From Pomphorhynchus laevis (taxonomy: Eukaryota > Acanthocephala > Palaeacanthocephala > Echinorhynchida > Pomphorhynchidae): a stretch of DNA of 64,000 nucleotides. Shown here piece by piece: positions 54,934-64,000 of this stretch. How positions within the stretch are numbered: the stretch's first letter is position 1; every line of letters begins with the position of its first letter. Below the pieces are notes generated by a model. It made no database searches and had not been told where the DNA came from. It saw only the letters and a list, made by a program, of their open reading frames with translations. The translations under genes and the position numbers were made by a program. The stretch is from positions 47,660-111,659 of the forward strand of contig WNNJ02003278.1 of the NCBI GenBank assembly GCA_012934845.2, given 5' to 3'.

Positions 54934-57900
54934 TGTAATGATAAACCAAATAAGGCTTTATTCAACAATCTAGAATATAGTTATACAATATGATTACATG
55001 TTAGATTATCACAGTCTTCCCCGATTATATAATCGTCTAGGTACTTCGGAGTTCTTCTATCCCTAGGACTACGCCGTAATTCTTGAAGTCTATTATGTTC
55101 GACTTGTTGATTCTCTTCACTCCGATAGTTACCGATTCCAACTTGTGTAATATTATCAGCTCCATTCAATGATTGTCGTGATACGATTGTCGAGTCGGTT
55201 TTTGAATGCATGCCGTCTCCTTCTGATGTCCGATCAATCAGTAGCATATCGTTATCTATGTTAGAATTTGTAATAGGGTACCTGGTCAGTCTTCTTACGG
55301 ACACATTCATCTCTTTCCCGCAAGGTTTCCGAATAGTAGCGTAGTTACCATTTGATTGTAAGATTTCAGCCTGCGAAAACAACGGATTTGATTTAGACAT
55401 TGGATTCTGATTTAAAAGCACGTTTTCACCTGTTCCCAACCATATCGGAACGATACATTTGTTACAAGAATTCCTTGGGAAAGAAAATAGTCGTTGATGT
55501 GGAGTCTCCCCTATCGCGGTACACAGTAAGCTGCGCAAAGATGACAAAACCAATGGCAGAACAAATTCCCATTCCGCCAGTGTTTTCCTGTGAGTTTTGA
55601 GGGCGAGTTGGGTTGTCTTCCAGATTATTCCAACGAATCGTTCGGCCTGTCCGTTACCACGTGGGTTGTAGCACGAACTGCGGGTGCAGCTAATACCGCG
55701 AGAATTTAGATACGTTCGGAATTCGTTGGATTGAAAACATGTTGCTTGGTCACTGTGAACGTTGGCTGGGTAACCAAAAACACTGAAGATTTGATTCAGG
55801 CAATTGATGACTGATATAGAAGATGTATCCTTACACGGTATGGCGAACGGAAAGCGAGAATATTCGTCAACGACACAAAGGAGATATTTGTTTTCTGTAG
55901 TTGATGTCAATGGGCCTTTAAAGTCAATGCTTAGCCGTTCAAATGGATGCGTAGCCTTGATGACATGTGCTGTTTCTGGTCTAGCGTATCGAGGCTTCAA
56001 TTCGGCGCAAATTTGACACGAAGAGACAACGTCCGCAACGTCACTTTTGTCAAAAGGTAACTCATGCGAACGAACGTAGTGAAGTAATCGACTGACACCC
56101 GGATGACACAATGAATTATGCAAGATCTTAAGATCATTAACTGTTTTGCAAGACGAACATGTTATCCTAGACATTGCGTCAGCAGCTTTATTTGATTGTC
56201 CGGGCCGGTATTCAATGCCAAAATTGTAAGGTGCAAGTTCAATTCTCCATCGAGCGATTTTGTCACTTTTTATGCGATTCGACAGTTTTTGATCAAACAT
56301 AAATGACACTGACCTCTGATCGGTTTTGACAATGAAATAGCGTCCTAGCAGGAAATGCTTCCAATATTTAAGAGCTTCCACAATCGCGTAAGCCTCCTTT
56401 TCCACACTCGACTGTCGCAACGCTGTTTTAGGCAAGGATCGTGAATAGAAGGCGACGGGGCAGTTGTTTTGACTGAGCACCGCGCCGATAGATGAATATG
56501 AGGCGTCAGTTTCAACAGTCAAGGAAAGATCCGGATTGTAAGCACATAAAAATGAATTCGAGATTTCCGACTTTATTTCTTCTATCTGTCGGATGACAGC
56601 ACGATCGAGGGGAAAATCTTTCGATTCTACCAGTGGGCGTATCTTTGCCGAGAAAGAAGGGATCCACCTCGAATAGTAAGCGAGCATACCGAGGAGTCTC
56701 TGTAGTGAAGTGTGATTTTCCGGAATCGGGTAAGTAAGAAATGGCTTAATTCTTTCAGTGTCAGGTTTGATGCAACCATGTCGAATATGGTAGCCCAAAA
56801 AATTGAGTTGTGTCTTGCCCAAACGCGACTTTTCCGGAGAGAATTTGATGTTGAGCTGATTAGCGATGGTCGTTAGACGATCTAGTCTTTTGTCGTGTTC
56901 ATCAGTGCTATTTCCACACACGATGATGTCATCTAAGTAAGCAAATACTCCTTCAAGTTGATAGTGTTCGATGAGGTTATTCATGATTCGTTGGAAAGCA
57001 GAAACAGCATTTGTAAGCCCAAAAGGAATTCGCTGGAATTCGTACAAACGTCCTGATGCTTCGAAAGCCGTGTATTTTTTATCTTCCTCCAGCAATGGAA
57101 TCTGATAGTAAGCACTGGAAAGATCGAGCGTCGAAAACACGGAATGTGTTGCAATCTTCGAAATGAGGTCATCGATATTAGGAAGAGGGTAGGCATCCAA
57201 AGATGTGAATCGGTTAATAGTTTGCGAGTAGTCGACAACCATTCTCTGTCTACCATTCCTATTTGTAACAACAAGAACCTGTGAGCGCCAAGGCGATCTG
57301 CTTTCTCGAATAATGCCGGATTTGAGTAAGTTAGCTACTTGGCTTCGAATAAACTCGGCGTTTGATAGTGTCTGTCTTCTTGATTTCGTGGCAACTGGAA
57401 TGAGATGTTTCGGCAAATTCGGAAAAAGTGTTAATGGCTGGATTTTTATGGCAGATGCTGGAGATATGTTAGCGAGAGTTAGTCCAGGCAAATTTCCACC
57501 GAATGGGAACGTTATGAATTCATGTTCCTTCATGAATTCTCTGCCTAATATGGCATCAGCGCATAATGACGACAACAATGAAAAGCGGCAGCGTGGATAA
57601 GTATTTTTATTCAACTCAATGTTTGTTGTGCACTGTTTTGTAATTGTGGCCCAAGAGGAGGAGGACGCCATATAAACTGTTTTACAGCAAGATGTGGTTG
57701 TCAGTTGTAATTTATGTGCGATATTCGTGTCAATGAAATTTTCTGAACTGCCCGTATCTAGAAGACATTCGATTTGTTGACCATTGATTGTAATGGAAGT
57801 CAATGAACTTGGATCCTCTAAGTTGGACATGGAACATAACGCCGATGAAGTCGAGGTGGAAAATTTTAATTTTGATTGACAGACTTTGGCAAAATGACCA

Positions 57901-58791
57901 TGTTTAGAACAAATGTTGCAAGTAACGTCTCTTGCAGGACACTTACTGCGGGGGTGATAATGATTACCGCAAAAGTAACAGCGTTTGGTAATTTTGTTTC
58001 GCAAGGCTGCGTTAATCGATTTGTCATCATCGAATTCGGAATGGGAGGGTTCGTTATTGTTGTCCGCTGAAACCGATGCTAGCATTGATCTTGTCTCGTC
58101 ATTTGAAGTAAAAACGGCTGCTTGTTGTTGTGCGGCCTCTAGAGATGATGCCATTAAAACAATTTCATCGAAGTCAGTTTTATTCGATTCGAGTATCCTC
58201 TCACGTATATAAGAATTTAGTAGACCATGGTCGAGGGCGTCAATGATATGGCTTCGACGGTTAGTTGCGGCATCGACATCTTCAAAATTACACTTTGTTG
58301 CCAACTCTTCAAGTTTTCTCACATATTGCTGGATATTCATCGTTTTATCTTGACGACAAGTATGCAGTTGAAATCTATTAAAAACCGCGTTAACTGGCTT
58401 CTGAAATTGCTTATCGAGTATATTTAAGGCTGAGTCGAATGTTCTAGAATCTTTGATCAGTAAGTAAAGTCTTGATGACAGTAAGTTAATGAGTACAAAT
58501 CGTTTCTGGTCATCTGTTACAGTGACTTGCAACAAGAAAAATTTATGTAGCTTTTGGCGCCAGTGAATCCATTCGTCTTGACAATCTGATGTGTCTGGAT
58601 CCAGATTGAAAGGTTGAGGTATAAGAAGTTTATCCATGGAAACGTTGGACGTCAATTGTTGAAAATCCGAGTTCATTGATCTAACATAATATACACAATT
58701 GCTGAATAAATTGTAATGATAAACCAAATAAGGCTTTATTCAACAATCTAGAATATAGTTATACAATATGATTACATGTTAGATTATCACA
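54934..58791 (-). mobile_element. Gypsy/Mag-type LTR retrotransposon, looks whole and very young
   Basis: 80-bp terminal repeats (54934-55013 and 58712-58791) are identical to each other and begin and end TGT...ACA. The 5-bp target duplication GATTG lies at 54929-54933 and 58792-58796. One long frame (1248 codons as read, ending at 54981) holds gag, two zinc knuckles (CYFCGNHYHPRSKC and CNICSKHGHFAKVC, about 57985-57880), protease (CLLDTGSSENFID, about 57770), reverse transcriptase (about 57330-56800; VFAYLDDIIVCG), RNase H (TVETDASYSSIGAVL) and integrase (His/Cys region about 56130-56000; VHSDQATCF, GNGQAERF). A purine tract (GGGGAAGAC) precedes its 3' LTR. It is inserted in the satellite. 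No env was seen. Confidence 0.95.
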
Positions 58792-59427
58792 GATTGATAA
58801 TTGTATAATCGCTTTAGAAATGATTAATAAATCATAGAAATGATAATCAATTAGAAATCTTTTTAATAAATGATTAATACATTATTTTTACAAATTATTA
58901 ACAAAAATTGACACAATAATTGTTATCAGAAATAGATTTATAATTGTATAAACTCTTTAGATTGATAATTGTATATTTGCTTTAGAAATGATTAATAAAT
59001 CATACAAATGATTAATCAATTAGAAATCTTTTTTTATAAATGATTAATACATTATTGTTCAAATTATTAACAAAAAAGTGATAAATTTTTTATCAGAAAT
59101 AGATTTATAATTGTATAAACCATTTAGATTGATAATTGTATAATCGCTTTAGAAATGATTAATAAATCATAGAAATGATTAATCAATTGGAAATCTTTTA
59201 ATAAATGATTAATACATTATTTTTACAAATTATTAACAAAAATTGAAAAAATAATTGTTATCAGAAAAAAATTTATAATTGTATAAACTCTTTAGATTGA
59301 TAATCGTATAATCGCTTTAGAAATTATTAATAAATCATAGAAATGATTAATCAATTAGAAATCTTTTTAATAAATGATTAATAAATTATTTTTACAAATT
59401 ATTAACAAAAATTGACAAAATAATTTA
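58792..59427. repeat. satellite array continued, about 4 units
   Basis: Same unit as 52343-54933, resuming exactly after the Mag element with its duplicated GATTG and ending where a LINE 3' tail begins. Confidence 0.95.
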
Positions 59428-59544
59428 TCTGAGAAATTTTATTTTCCTCACTTCCGCTTGTAAGCGATGGAGGTAGAAAATACAGTCAATTTATATACAA
59501 AAATGTCAGCTTATTATTGTACTTATCGAGCTAGTCGTCATCCA

Positions 59545-62439
59545 TCACGAGGACGAAAAGTGTGCAGAAGTTGTGGGAACGTTACGAAATGACGATATCG
59601 AATCTACTTTGCGCAAACTCCATGTAGAAAGAACTGAACATGAAAACAGATGGAGAAGGTCACAACATGAAAGTCCACAGAAACGACAGTAACAGTCAGA
59701 ATTTCTTGAATGACAAGGCAACCTGATCATACAAAATTTGTCATGGTAACCATGAGTAGATATTCTCCAAACAAGCGGTCGGTTTGCATTAAATGGCATT
59801 TTCCAATTATTCTGAAGAAATACCGGAGTGCAATAAATAGCAGGATCAAGTTTTGCAACAGAAATCTGCGTATTGCTGAGATGGATCGAGAGTGCCGGTG
59901 TTATAGGCAGATTAAACGAATTTGCAAAGGTATACGCACACGATGAGAGTTGAGATAACGCTGACACTAATGTCGAAGAGGTCATGGGTGAGAGCCCTGT
60001 GATACGTTTAATATACCTCCATTGAAGCGAATCAAATTTGCGGAAATTAGCAGTAGTAAGATCAAGCCAGATCGCCTGAATACCATATGTCAATATAGGA
60101 AGGATCATCACCTTAAAGAATTTTAGGGCACCGTCGAAGGACAAATTACCTATGTTTCTGAAGGAATACATTCTTTCAGTTGCCTTGACACACTTGTTGG
60201 AAATATGTTTCGAGAATGTCCATTTCGAATTTAAAACAATACCAAGGTAGGAATACTCACAACAAAATTCAAAATTGCTATTTCGATATTGCAATGAGTC
60301 ATCACCGCGTAGACGGCCACCCTTCCTGAATTTTATAGCTCGGGACTTATCTAGATTTACCACTATAAAATTTTGTGTGCAGTAGGTATCTAGACGATTC
60401 AATGACATTGTTGCTGAATCAATATCATGAGAAAGTATGACTAAATCATCTGCATACATTATGCAGCTGGATCTACCGCTTTGACAAACAAAGAAGGGAA
60501 GGTCACTAACGAATAGCGTGAAAAGCAGCGGGCTTAAAGGATCCCCTTGTAACACCCCTCGATTTTGGATCAAGTGTTGTGACAATTGCAGTCCATCCGA
60601 AATACGAATTTCATTAGGCGACAATATGGCTGCAAGTAGTTTTAACATTGGACCGCGTATGTGAAACTCGAAATGAAGCTTGCTTAGTAAGAGAGACCGA
60701 TTCACAGAGTCAAACGCCTTTGTAAAATCAATAAATAACGCATACATGCATGAATTTGCTGCGAAACGCTGTTTTACCCTTTCTCTTAAAGTAGAAATCG
60801 CCCCAACTGTAGATCTACATGGTCGAAATCCATATTGTTCATTCGCTATACGTGAACCACATGATCGCATAATACGACGGTGAACTAGCGAAGTCAATAG
60901 TTTATAGGCATGATTTGTTAAGGCTATTCCTCGATAAGAGTTCGTAGATAAAGGATCTGTTTTGCCTTTATACATAACTTTTATGGTCGCTTCTTTCCAG
61001 GACTTAGGAATAGGACATCCAAACAGAATAGAATTGTAAAGCCCCAACCAGAATGGCTCTAATATATGTAGAGACTGTTTGATATGCTCTATGCATAACC
61101 CATCAGGGCCAGCCGCCTTTCTTATCGATATAGAAAATACACAAGCTCTTAACTCCTGAAGAGTAAATGGAGAATTTAAGATCTGATCAATGTCATGATT
61201 TATTTCCGTAAAGGAGAATTGTGAAAGTAATAAAGGATACGAAGAAGAAACATATTCATTCAAGGGATCGTACAAAACAGCCCTGAAATGATTTTCCCAC
61301 TTATCAAGAGGAATCTTAGATGATAATGCAAGTTGTCTAACTTTCAACTTCCAAGGGTATATTTCAGCATCCTTTAAAATACGTTGTTCTTCGGTCTTAA
61401 AATGCTTGTCTTTCAAACAATTAATAGAAGATCGATAGATCAACTTTAAGTCCCTATATTCCTTACTTTCGCGTGCTCTGAATGTCGGAAGTTTATGCAT
61501 AGCAATGAGTTTACTACGAAGTTGACGCAAATACAGAGGAATTTTGAATGGTGAGCACGTCGGTTTCTGAGTAGATGCAAAGCAACATTCTAAGAGTGTA
61601 TCTCGAACTTCGAGGTACCTCGAACCATCAGTACCAAGCAAATTAGTTGTAAGCGATGATAATCTAGGGTTTCTTAGATCTAGTCTACGACTCCGCTGTG
61701 AGATCGACTGTACGAGTGATGACGTCATCACATCATCAAGAATGAGCTTGAAAATGACTGGCTTATGTTTTCTGCGTAAAGACCATTTGCTTTCTAGGCA
61801 TAGGCGAGCTGATGTTACTTTGCAGTTTGTAAACAAAATATCTATACAACTTCTTCCCCGATCACTTTCGTAGGACCAACCCTCACTAGGGTAGCTAAGC
61901 TGAATGCCGTACGGAGTTAACGAATTGACAATGTGCTTTATTTTATCCGACAATGGACTACTTACATTGGCATTAAAGTCACCTGCTATAATTATAGGGT
62001 GATTTTCTGGTAGAAAGCCTATGATATCTACTAAATCAATGTTAATGTCAGAAACATCAATAGTTGGATTGAAATAACAACCCACGATTGAAATATGTGG
62101 GGTATGAACGATAACGCTAAAATCACTGGAGCTTGCATTCCAGGTCGAAATGATTGGCTTAACACCCACTACGATGCCTCCTATGGGACGACCTCGAATA
62201 GGGGCTTTTGCTAATTTTTCAAATACGTAAAAACCTTTTATGGATATCGGGTTACAGCAAAATGTCTCTGTTAATACTATGATGTCATATCCTCTTAAAA
62301 AGGAGTCAAATCCTTCAGATAAAAGCCTATCAAGACCTTCTGCATTAAAAACCAAAACCTTCACAATTGAGGCGGAATCAGAACTCTGGTTAAGAGCCCG
62401 TGAACTAGTCGGGTGTAGACCAACAATGTTGGTCTTCAC
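59545..62439 (-). CDS. LINE ORF2: endonuclease and reverse transcriptase
   Basis: 964 codons. The endonuclease (about 25-230) has LVFNAEGL, VLTETFCC (catalytic Glu), IIIAGDFNANVSS and SCIDILFTN. The usual SDH end is replaced by RRKHKPVIF, which keeps a His after a basic run. Reverse transcriptase: RKAAGPDGLCIEHIKQ, YRGIALTNHAYKLL, NEQYGFRPCRSTVGAI, LFIDFTKAFDSVNRS, NRGVLQGDPLSPLLFTLF and the catalytic CIMYADDLVIL, then VNLDKSRAIKF. The C-terminus has a Cys/His knuckle CYCRFCGLSCCDLLHLFSC. All reverse transcriptase motifs look intact. It reads from the ATG 18 nt after the ORF1 stop. Confidence 0.85.
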   Translation of the reverse strand: MKTNIVGLHPTSSRALNQSSDSASIVKVLVFNAEGLDRLLSEGFDSFLRGYDIIVLTETFCCNPISIKGFYVFEKLAKAPIRGRPIGGIVVGVKPIISTWNASSSDFSVIVHTPHISIVGCYFNPTIDVSDINIDLVDIIGFLPENHPIIIAGDFNANVSSPLSDKIKHIVNSLTPYGIQLSYPSEGWSYESDRGRSCIDILFTNCKVTSARLCLESKWSLRRKHKPVIFKLILDDVMTSSLVQSISQRSRRLDLRNPRLSSLTTNLLGTDGSRYLEVRDTLLECCFASTQKPTCSPFKIPLYLRQLRSKLIAMHKLPTFRARESKEYRDLKLIYRSSINCLKDKHFKTEEQRILKDAEIYPWKLKVRQLALSSKIPLDKWENHFRAVLYDPLNEYVSSSYPLLLSQFSFTEINHDIDQILNSPFTLQELRACVFSISIRKAAGPDGLCIEHIKQSLHILEPFWLGLYNSILFGCPIPKSWKEATIKVMYKGKTDPLSTNSYRGIALTNHAYKLLTSLVHRRIMRSCGSRIANEQYGFRPCRSTVGAISTLRERVKQRFAANSCMYALFIDFTKAFDSVNRSLLLSKLHFEFHIRGPMLKLLAAILSPNEIRISDGLQLSQHLIQNRGVLQGDPLSPLLFTLFVSDLPFFVCQSGRSSCIMYADDLVILSHDIDSATMSLNRLDTYCTQNFIVVNLDKSRAIKFRKGGRLRGDDSLQYRNSNFEFCCEYSYLGIVLNSKWTFSKHISNKCVKATERMYSFRNIGNLSFDGALKFFKVMILPILTYGIQAIWLDLTTANFRKFDSLQWRYIKRITGLSPMTSSTLVSALSQLSSCAYTFANSFNLPITPALSIHLSNTQISVAKLDPAIYCTPVFLQNNWKMPFNANRPLVWRISTHGYHDKFCMIRLPCHSRNSDCYCRFCGLSCCDLLHLFSCSVLSTWSLRKVDSISSFRNVPTTSAHFSSS

Positions 62440-62457
62440 CGCGACACCATGTTCAAG

Positions 62458-63567
62458 TCATATAGGAGTAGATGGACAGAGAGGTGACGATTCCATGGTT
62501 GAAGAAGGGTCTTCACCTCGCAGCTCAACGTGGGAGATTTCCGAACTAATCGGATTATGAGGAACAATATGAACTTGAACAATTCTGTTTTGTCGAATTC
62601 GAAACGATTTTTGTGGCTCATCGATCCTACGCTTAATAAGCTCGGCGCGAAGAGATTTTTCCGCATCTCGTTCTGCTACGGATAGATCCGGCTTGATAAA
62701 AACTTTAGAATAATCATCATGGTGCCGAAGGGAAGGAGCTTTCGATAAAATAAGGTTTGTGAACGATGGGTTAGAGATTACCAACAGCCATGGAGGATAT
62801 CTATCGTGATTGGCTGGTAAGCGAACGAGCTTCAGAGGTGTGTTGTTGTCTGTACAACCAATTATGGATATCATTTTCTTAACACATTTTCGGTCATCAT
62901 CTGAAACGGGTAGATTTTTTATAACCACTGTCGAAGAACGTCTATTCTCCCGTTCAATCGTGCGTAATATCTCTACATTTGAAGCTCCTCTCTTGATTGC
63001 GGATGAACTTGCTAAAACTGCGCGAGTGATTTCTGAACTAATATTCTTACTCGCTACTTTCGCCCAGGTGGGAGTGTGAGAATCTACATTATCATTGATC
63101 TTGTGTTTTTGAGAGACACTGCTAGATTGTGAACTAAACTGATGAATCTGAGACTTCAGCTCTAGTATCTCACTTCTTAAAGAATTAATCGCCATTTCGT
63201 GGGTTCTGAAACGTGCAGAGGTGCATGATCCACAATAGAAGTCACGCATAAAGAAGTCACGAGTAAGACGAGAGGGAGTTTTTATTACTGTATAGATATC
63301 ACAGTTTTCAGCCGTGCACTTTAATTCAAATGATACGAACCTACTTGAATCTTCAGAATGTGTTGAGCTAGGCAATTTACTACTAATTGGTATCTGAGAG
63401 TGAGTGCTAGAGTTAGAATCGAATCCGTCCATGTTTGTTGTAACCGGGGCTCGATTTGTACATCTTTTGGCTGAACAATTAGTACAGAGCCTACCCGTCT
63501 TCGAGCAAACACAACTTCTGCACACTGCCGATCCTCCGTTGCAACTGCAACAACGTAGAGACATCAA
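62458..63567 (-). CDS. LINE ORF1: Cys-rich, coiled-coil and RRM-like nucleic-acid-binding protein
   Basis: 369 codons from MMSLRCCSCNGG. Residues 5-36 are a Cys cluster (CCSCNGGSAVCRSCVCSKTG, then RLCTNCSAKRC), reminiscent of CXC/tesmin-type or metallothionein-like folds. Residues 75-115 hold a second zinc-like module (LKCTAENCDIYTVI...DFYCGSC). Residues 122-145 are a short heptad-like helix (INSLRSEILELKSQI). About residues 205-310 look like an RRM-like fold (SSTVVIKNLPVSDDDRKCVK, PLKLVRLP, WLLVISN), followed by a basic tail. The role, coating the element RNA with ORF2 protein, is inferred from LINE biology. Confidence 0.8.
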   Translation of the reverse strand: MMSLRCCSCNGGSAVCRSCVCSKTGRLCTNCSAKRCTNRAPVTTNMDGFDSNSSTHSQIPISSKLPSSTHSEDSSRFVSFELKCTAENCDIYTVIKTPSRLTRDFFMRDFYCGSCTSARFRTHEMAINSLRSEILELKSQIHQFSSQSSSVSQKHKINDNVDSHTPTWAKVASKNISSEITRAVLASSSAIKRGASNVEILRTIERENRRSSTVVIKNLPVSDDDRKCVKKMISIIGCTDNNTPLKLVRLPANHDRYPPWLLVISNPSFTNLILSKAPSLRHHDDYSKVFIKPDLSVAERDAEKSLRAELIKRRIDEPQKSFRIRQNRIVQVHIVPHNPISSEISHVELRGEDPSSTMESSPLCPSTPI

Positions 63568-64000
63568 TTCAATGAAGTTTTATATAATCGAAATCTGCAG
63601 GTCCAAATTGAAGTCTGCACGTCCAAATCGAAATCTGCAAATCCAAATCGAAATTGATGTTCAATCGTTGATTGCGTTGTAAAACTTTTTGATAAAGTAA
63701 AAGTTGATGTTCGATCGTTAAAGTTGAAATTCGATCGTTGATTTCAATTCCAGATTTCAGTTGTCCACCAAGATTATTACTTTCAGTTGTCCACTTCGTA
63801 CGACCAACTTGATTTGCAAAGTGGCAGTTAGTTTTCGATTGTTGTATCGATCACTTATGTAGAGTAAAGGAAATATTCGAATATTGTTCTTGGCGAATTT
63901 CGTAGTCAGTTAGGACAGCGCTGCTTTAATTGTAAGTACTTTAATAATCCGGTCTTAGAATTCGGTTGTTTCGTCCGTGTATGTTATTTTATTGTAAATG

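Larger units (their letters stand above)
59428..63900 (-). mobile_element. APE-type LINE with both ORFs intact
   Basis: Two uninterrupted frames (ORF1 63567-62458, ORF2 62439-59545, 18 nt apart), a 3' UTR of about 115 bp ending AAAATAAAATTTCTCAG at the satellite, and a 5' leader with tandem TCCAAATCGAAATCTGCA units (63586-63655) and repeated GATGTTCGATCGTT-like phrases (63650-63745). The exact 5' end is unclear and may be at or beyond 63.9 kb. With both ORFs open this copy could be autonomous. Relatives of its ORF1 occur as debris at 15.7 kb. The clade was not assigned. Confidence 0.85.

Noticed and set aside
54981-58727. Envelope gene in the Mag element, which would make it an errantivirus-like element
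   Set aside because: No third frame or membrane-protein signature lies between integrase and the 3' LTR.

Overview
The window is animal nuclear DNA, most likely from an arthropod and probably an insect. It is AT-rich, genes are split by GT-AG introns, and most of it is retrotransposon debris (LINEs, Penelope-like elements, short-LTR Gypsy/Mag elements, tRNA-derived SINEs), microsatellites and satellite DNA. No bacterial-type operons, tRNA genes, rRNA genes or CRISPR arrays were seen. The species cannot be named from the sequence alone.

Left part (1-14 kb). A virus-like coding fossil (about 106-1584, +) abuts Penelope-like fragments (1573-2480). Then comes the only host gene I can assemble with confidence: a five-exon minus-strand gene (CDS 13935 down to 3675) for a HERPUD/Herp-type ER membrane protein. 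It has an N-terminal ubiquitin-like domain built from exons 1-3, an acidic linker, and a C-terminal hydrophobic hairpin with a long cytosolic tail. All exon phases agree and the product is about 420 aa. Introns 1 (6.5 kb) and 4 (2.4 kb) hold tandem repeats, a MITE-like hairpin, a foldback element with a tRNA-like head, and Penelope fragments.

Middle part (14-35 kb). AT-rich intergenic repeats are followed by decayed LINEs: an APE-type LINE on + (19.1-21.5 kb), two tRNA-derived SINEs (one with a 15-bp target-site duplication), two CR1/L2-like families on - (22.0-22.7 and 25.2-29.1 kb, the latter almost full length), and a CR1-like LINE on + (30.5-33.8 kb) with a second 3' fragment at 34.8-35.3 kb.

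Right part (35-64 kb). A decayed Gypsy/Mag element (35531-39391) sits inside the 3' end of a LINE. After it come a restriction-endonuclease-type LINE tail inside a TAA microsatellite (41.1-41.8 kb), more LINE and Penelope fragments, and a LINE carrying ORF1 and endonuclease but no reverse transcriptase (49.5-51.5 kb). A 140-170 bp satellite array (from 52.3 kb) is interrupted by a whole-looking, very young Mag element (54934-58791; identical 80-bp LTRs, GATTG duplication). The array is then joined to a LINE with two intact ORFs (59.4-63.6 kb).

Apart from Herp, which belongs to the ER-stress/ERAD machinery, the coding capacity seen is that of mobile elements acting on themselves. Several of them share a LINE ORF1 design: an N-terminal Cys-rich domain plus an RRM-like domain.
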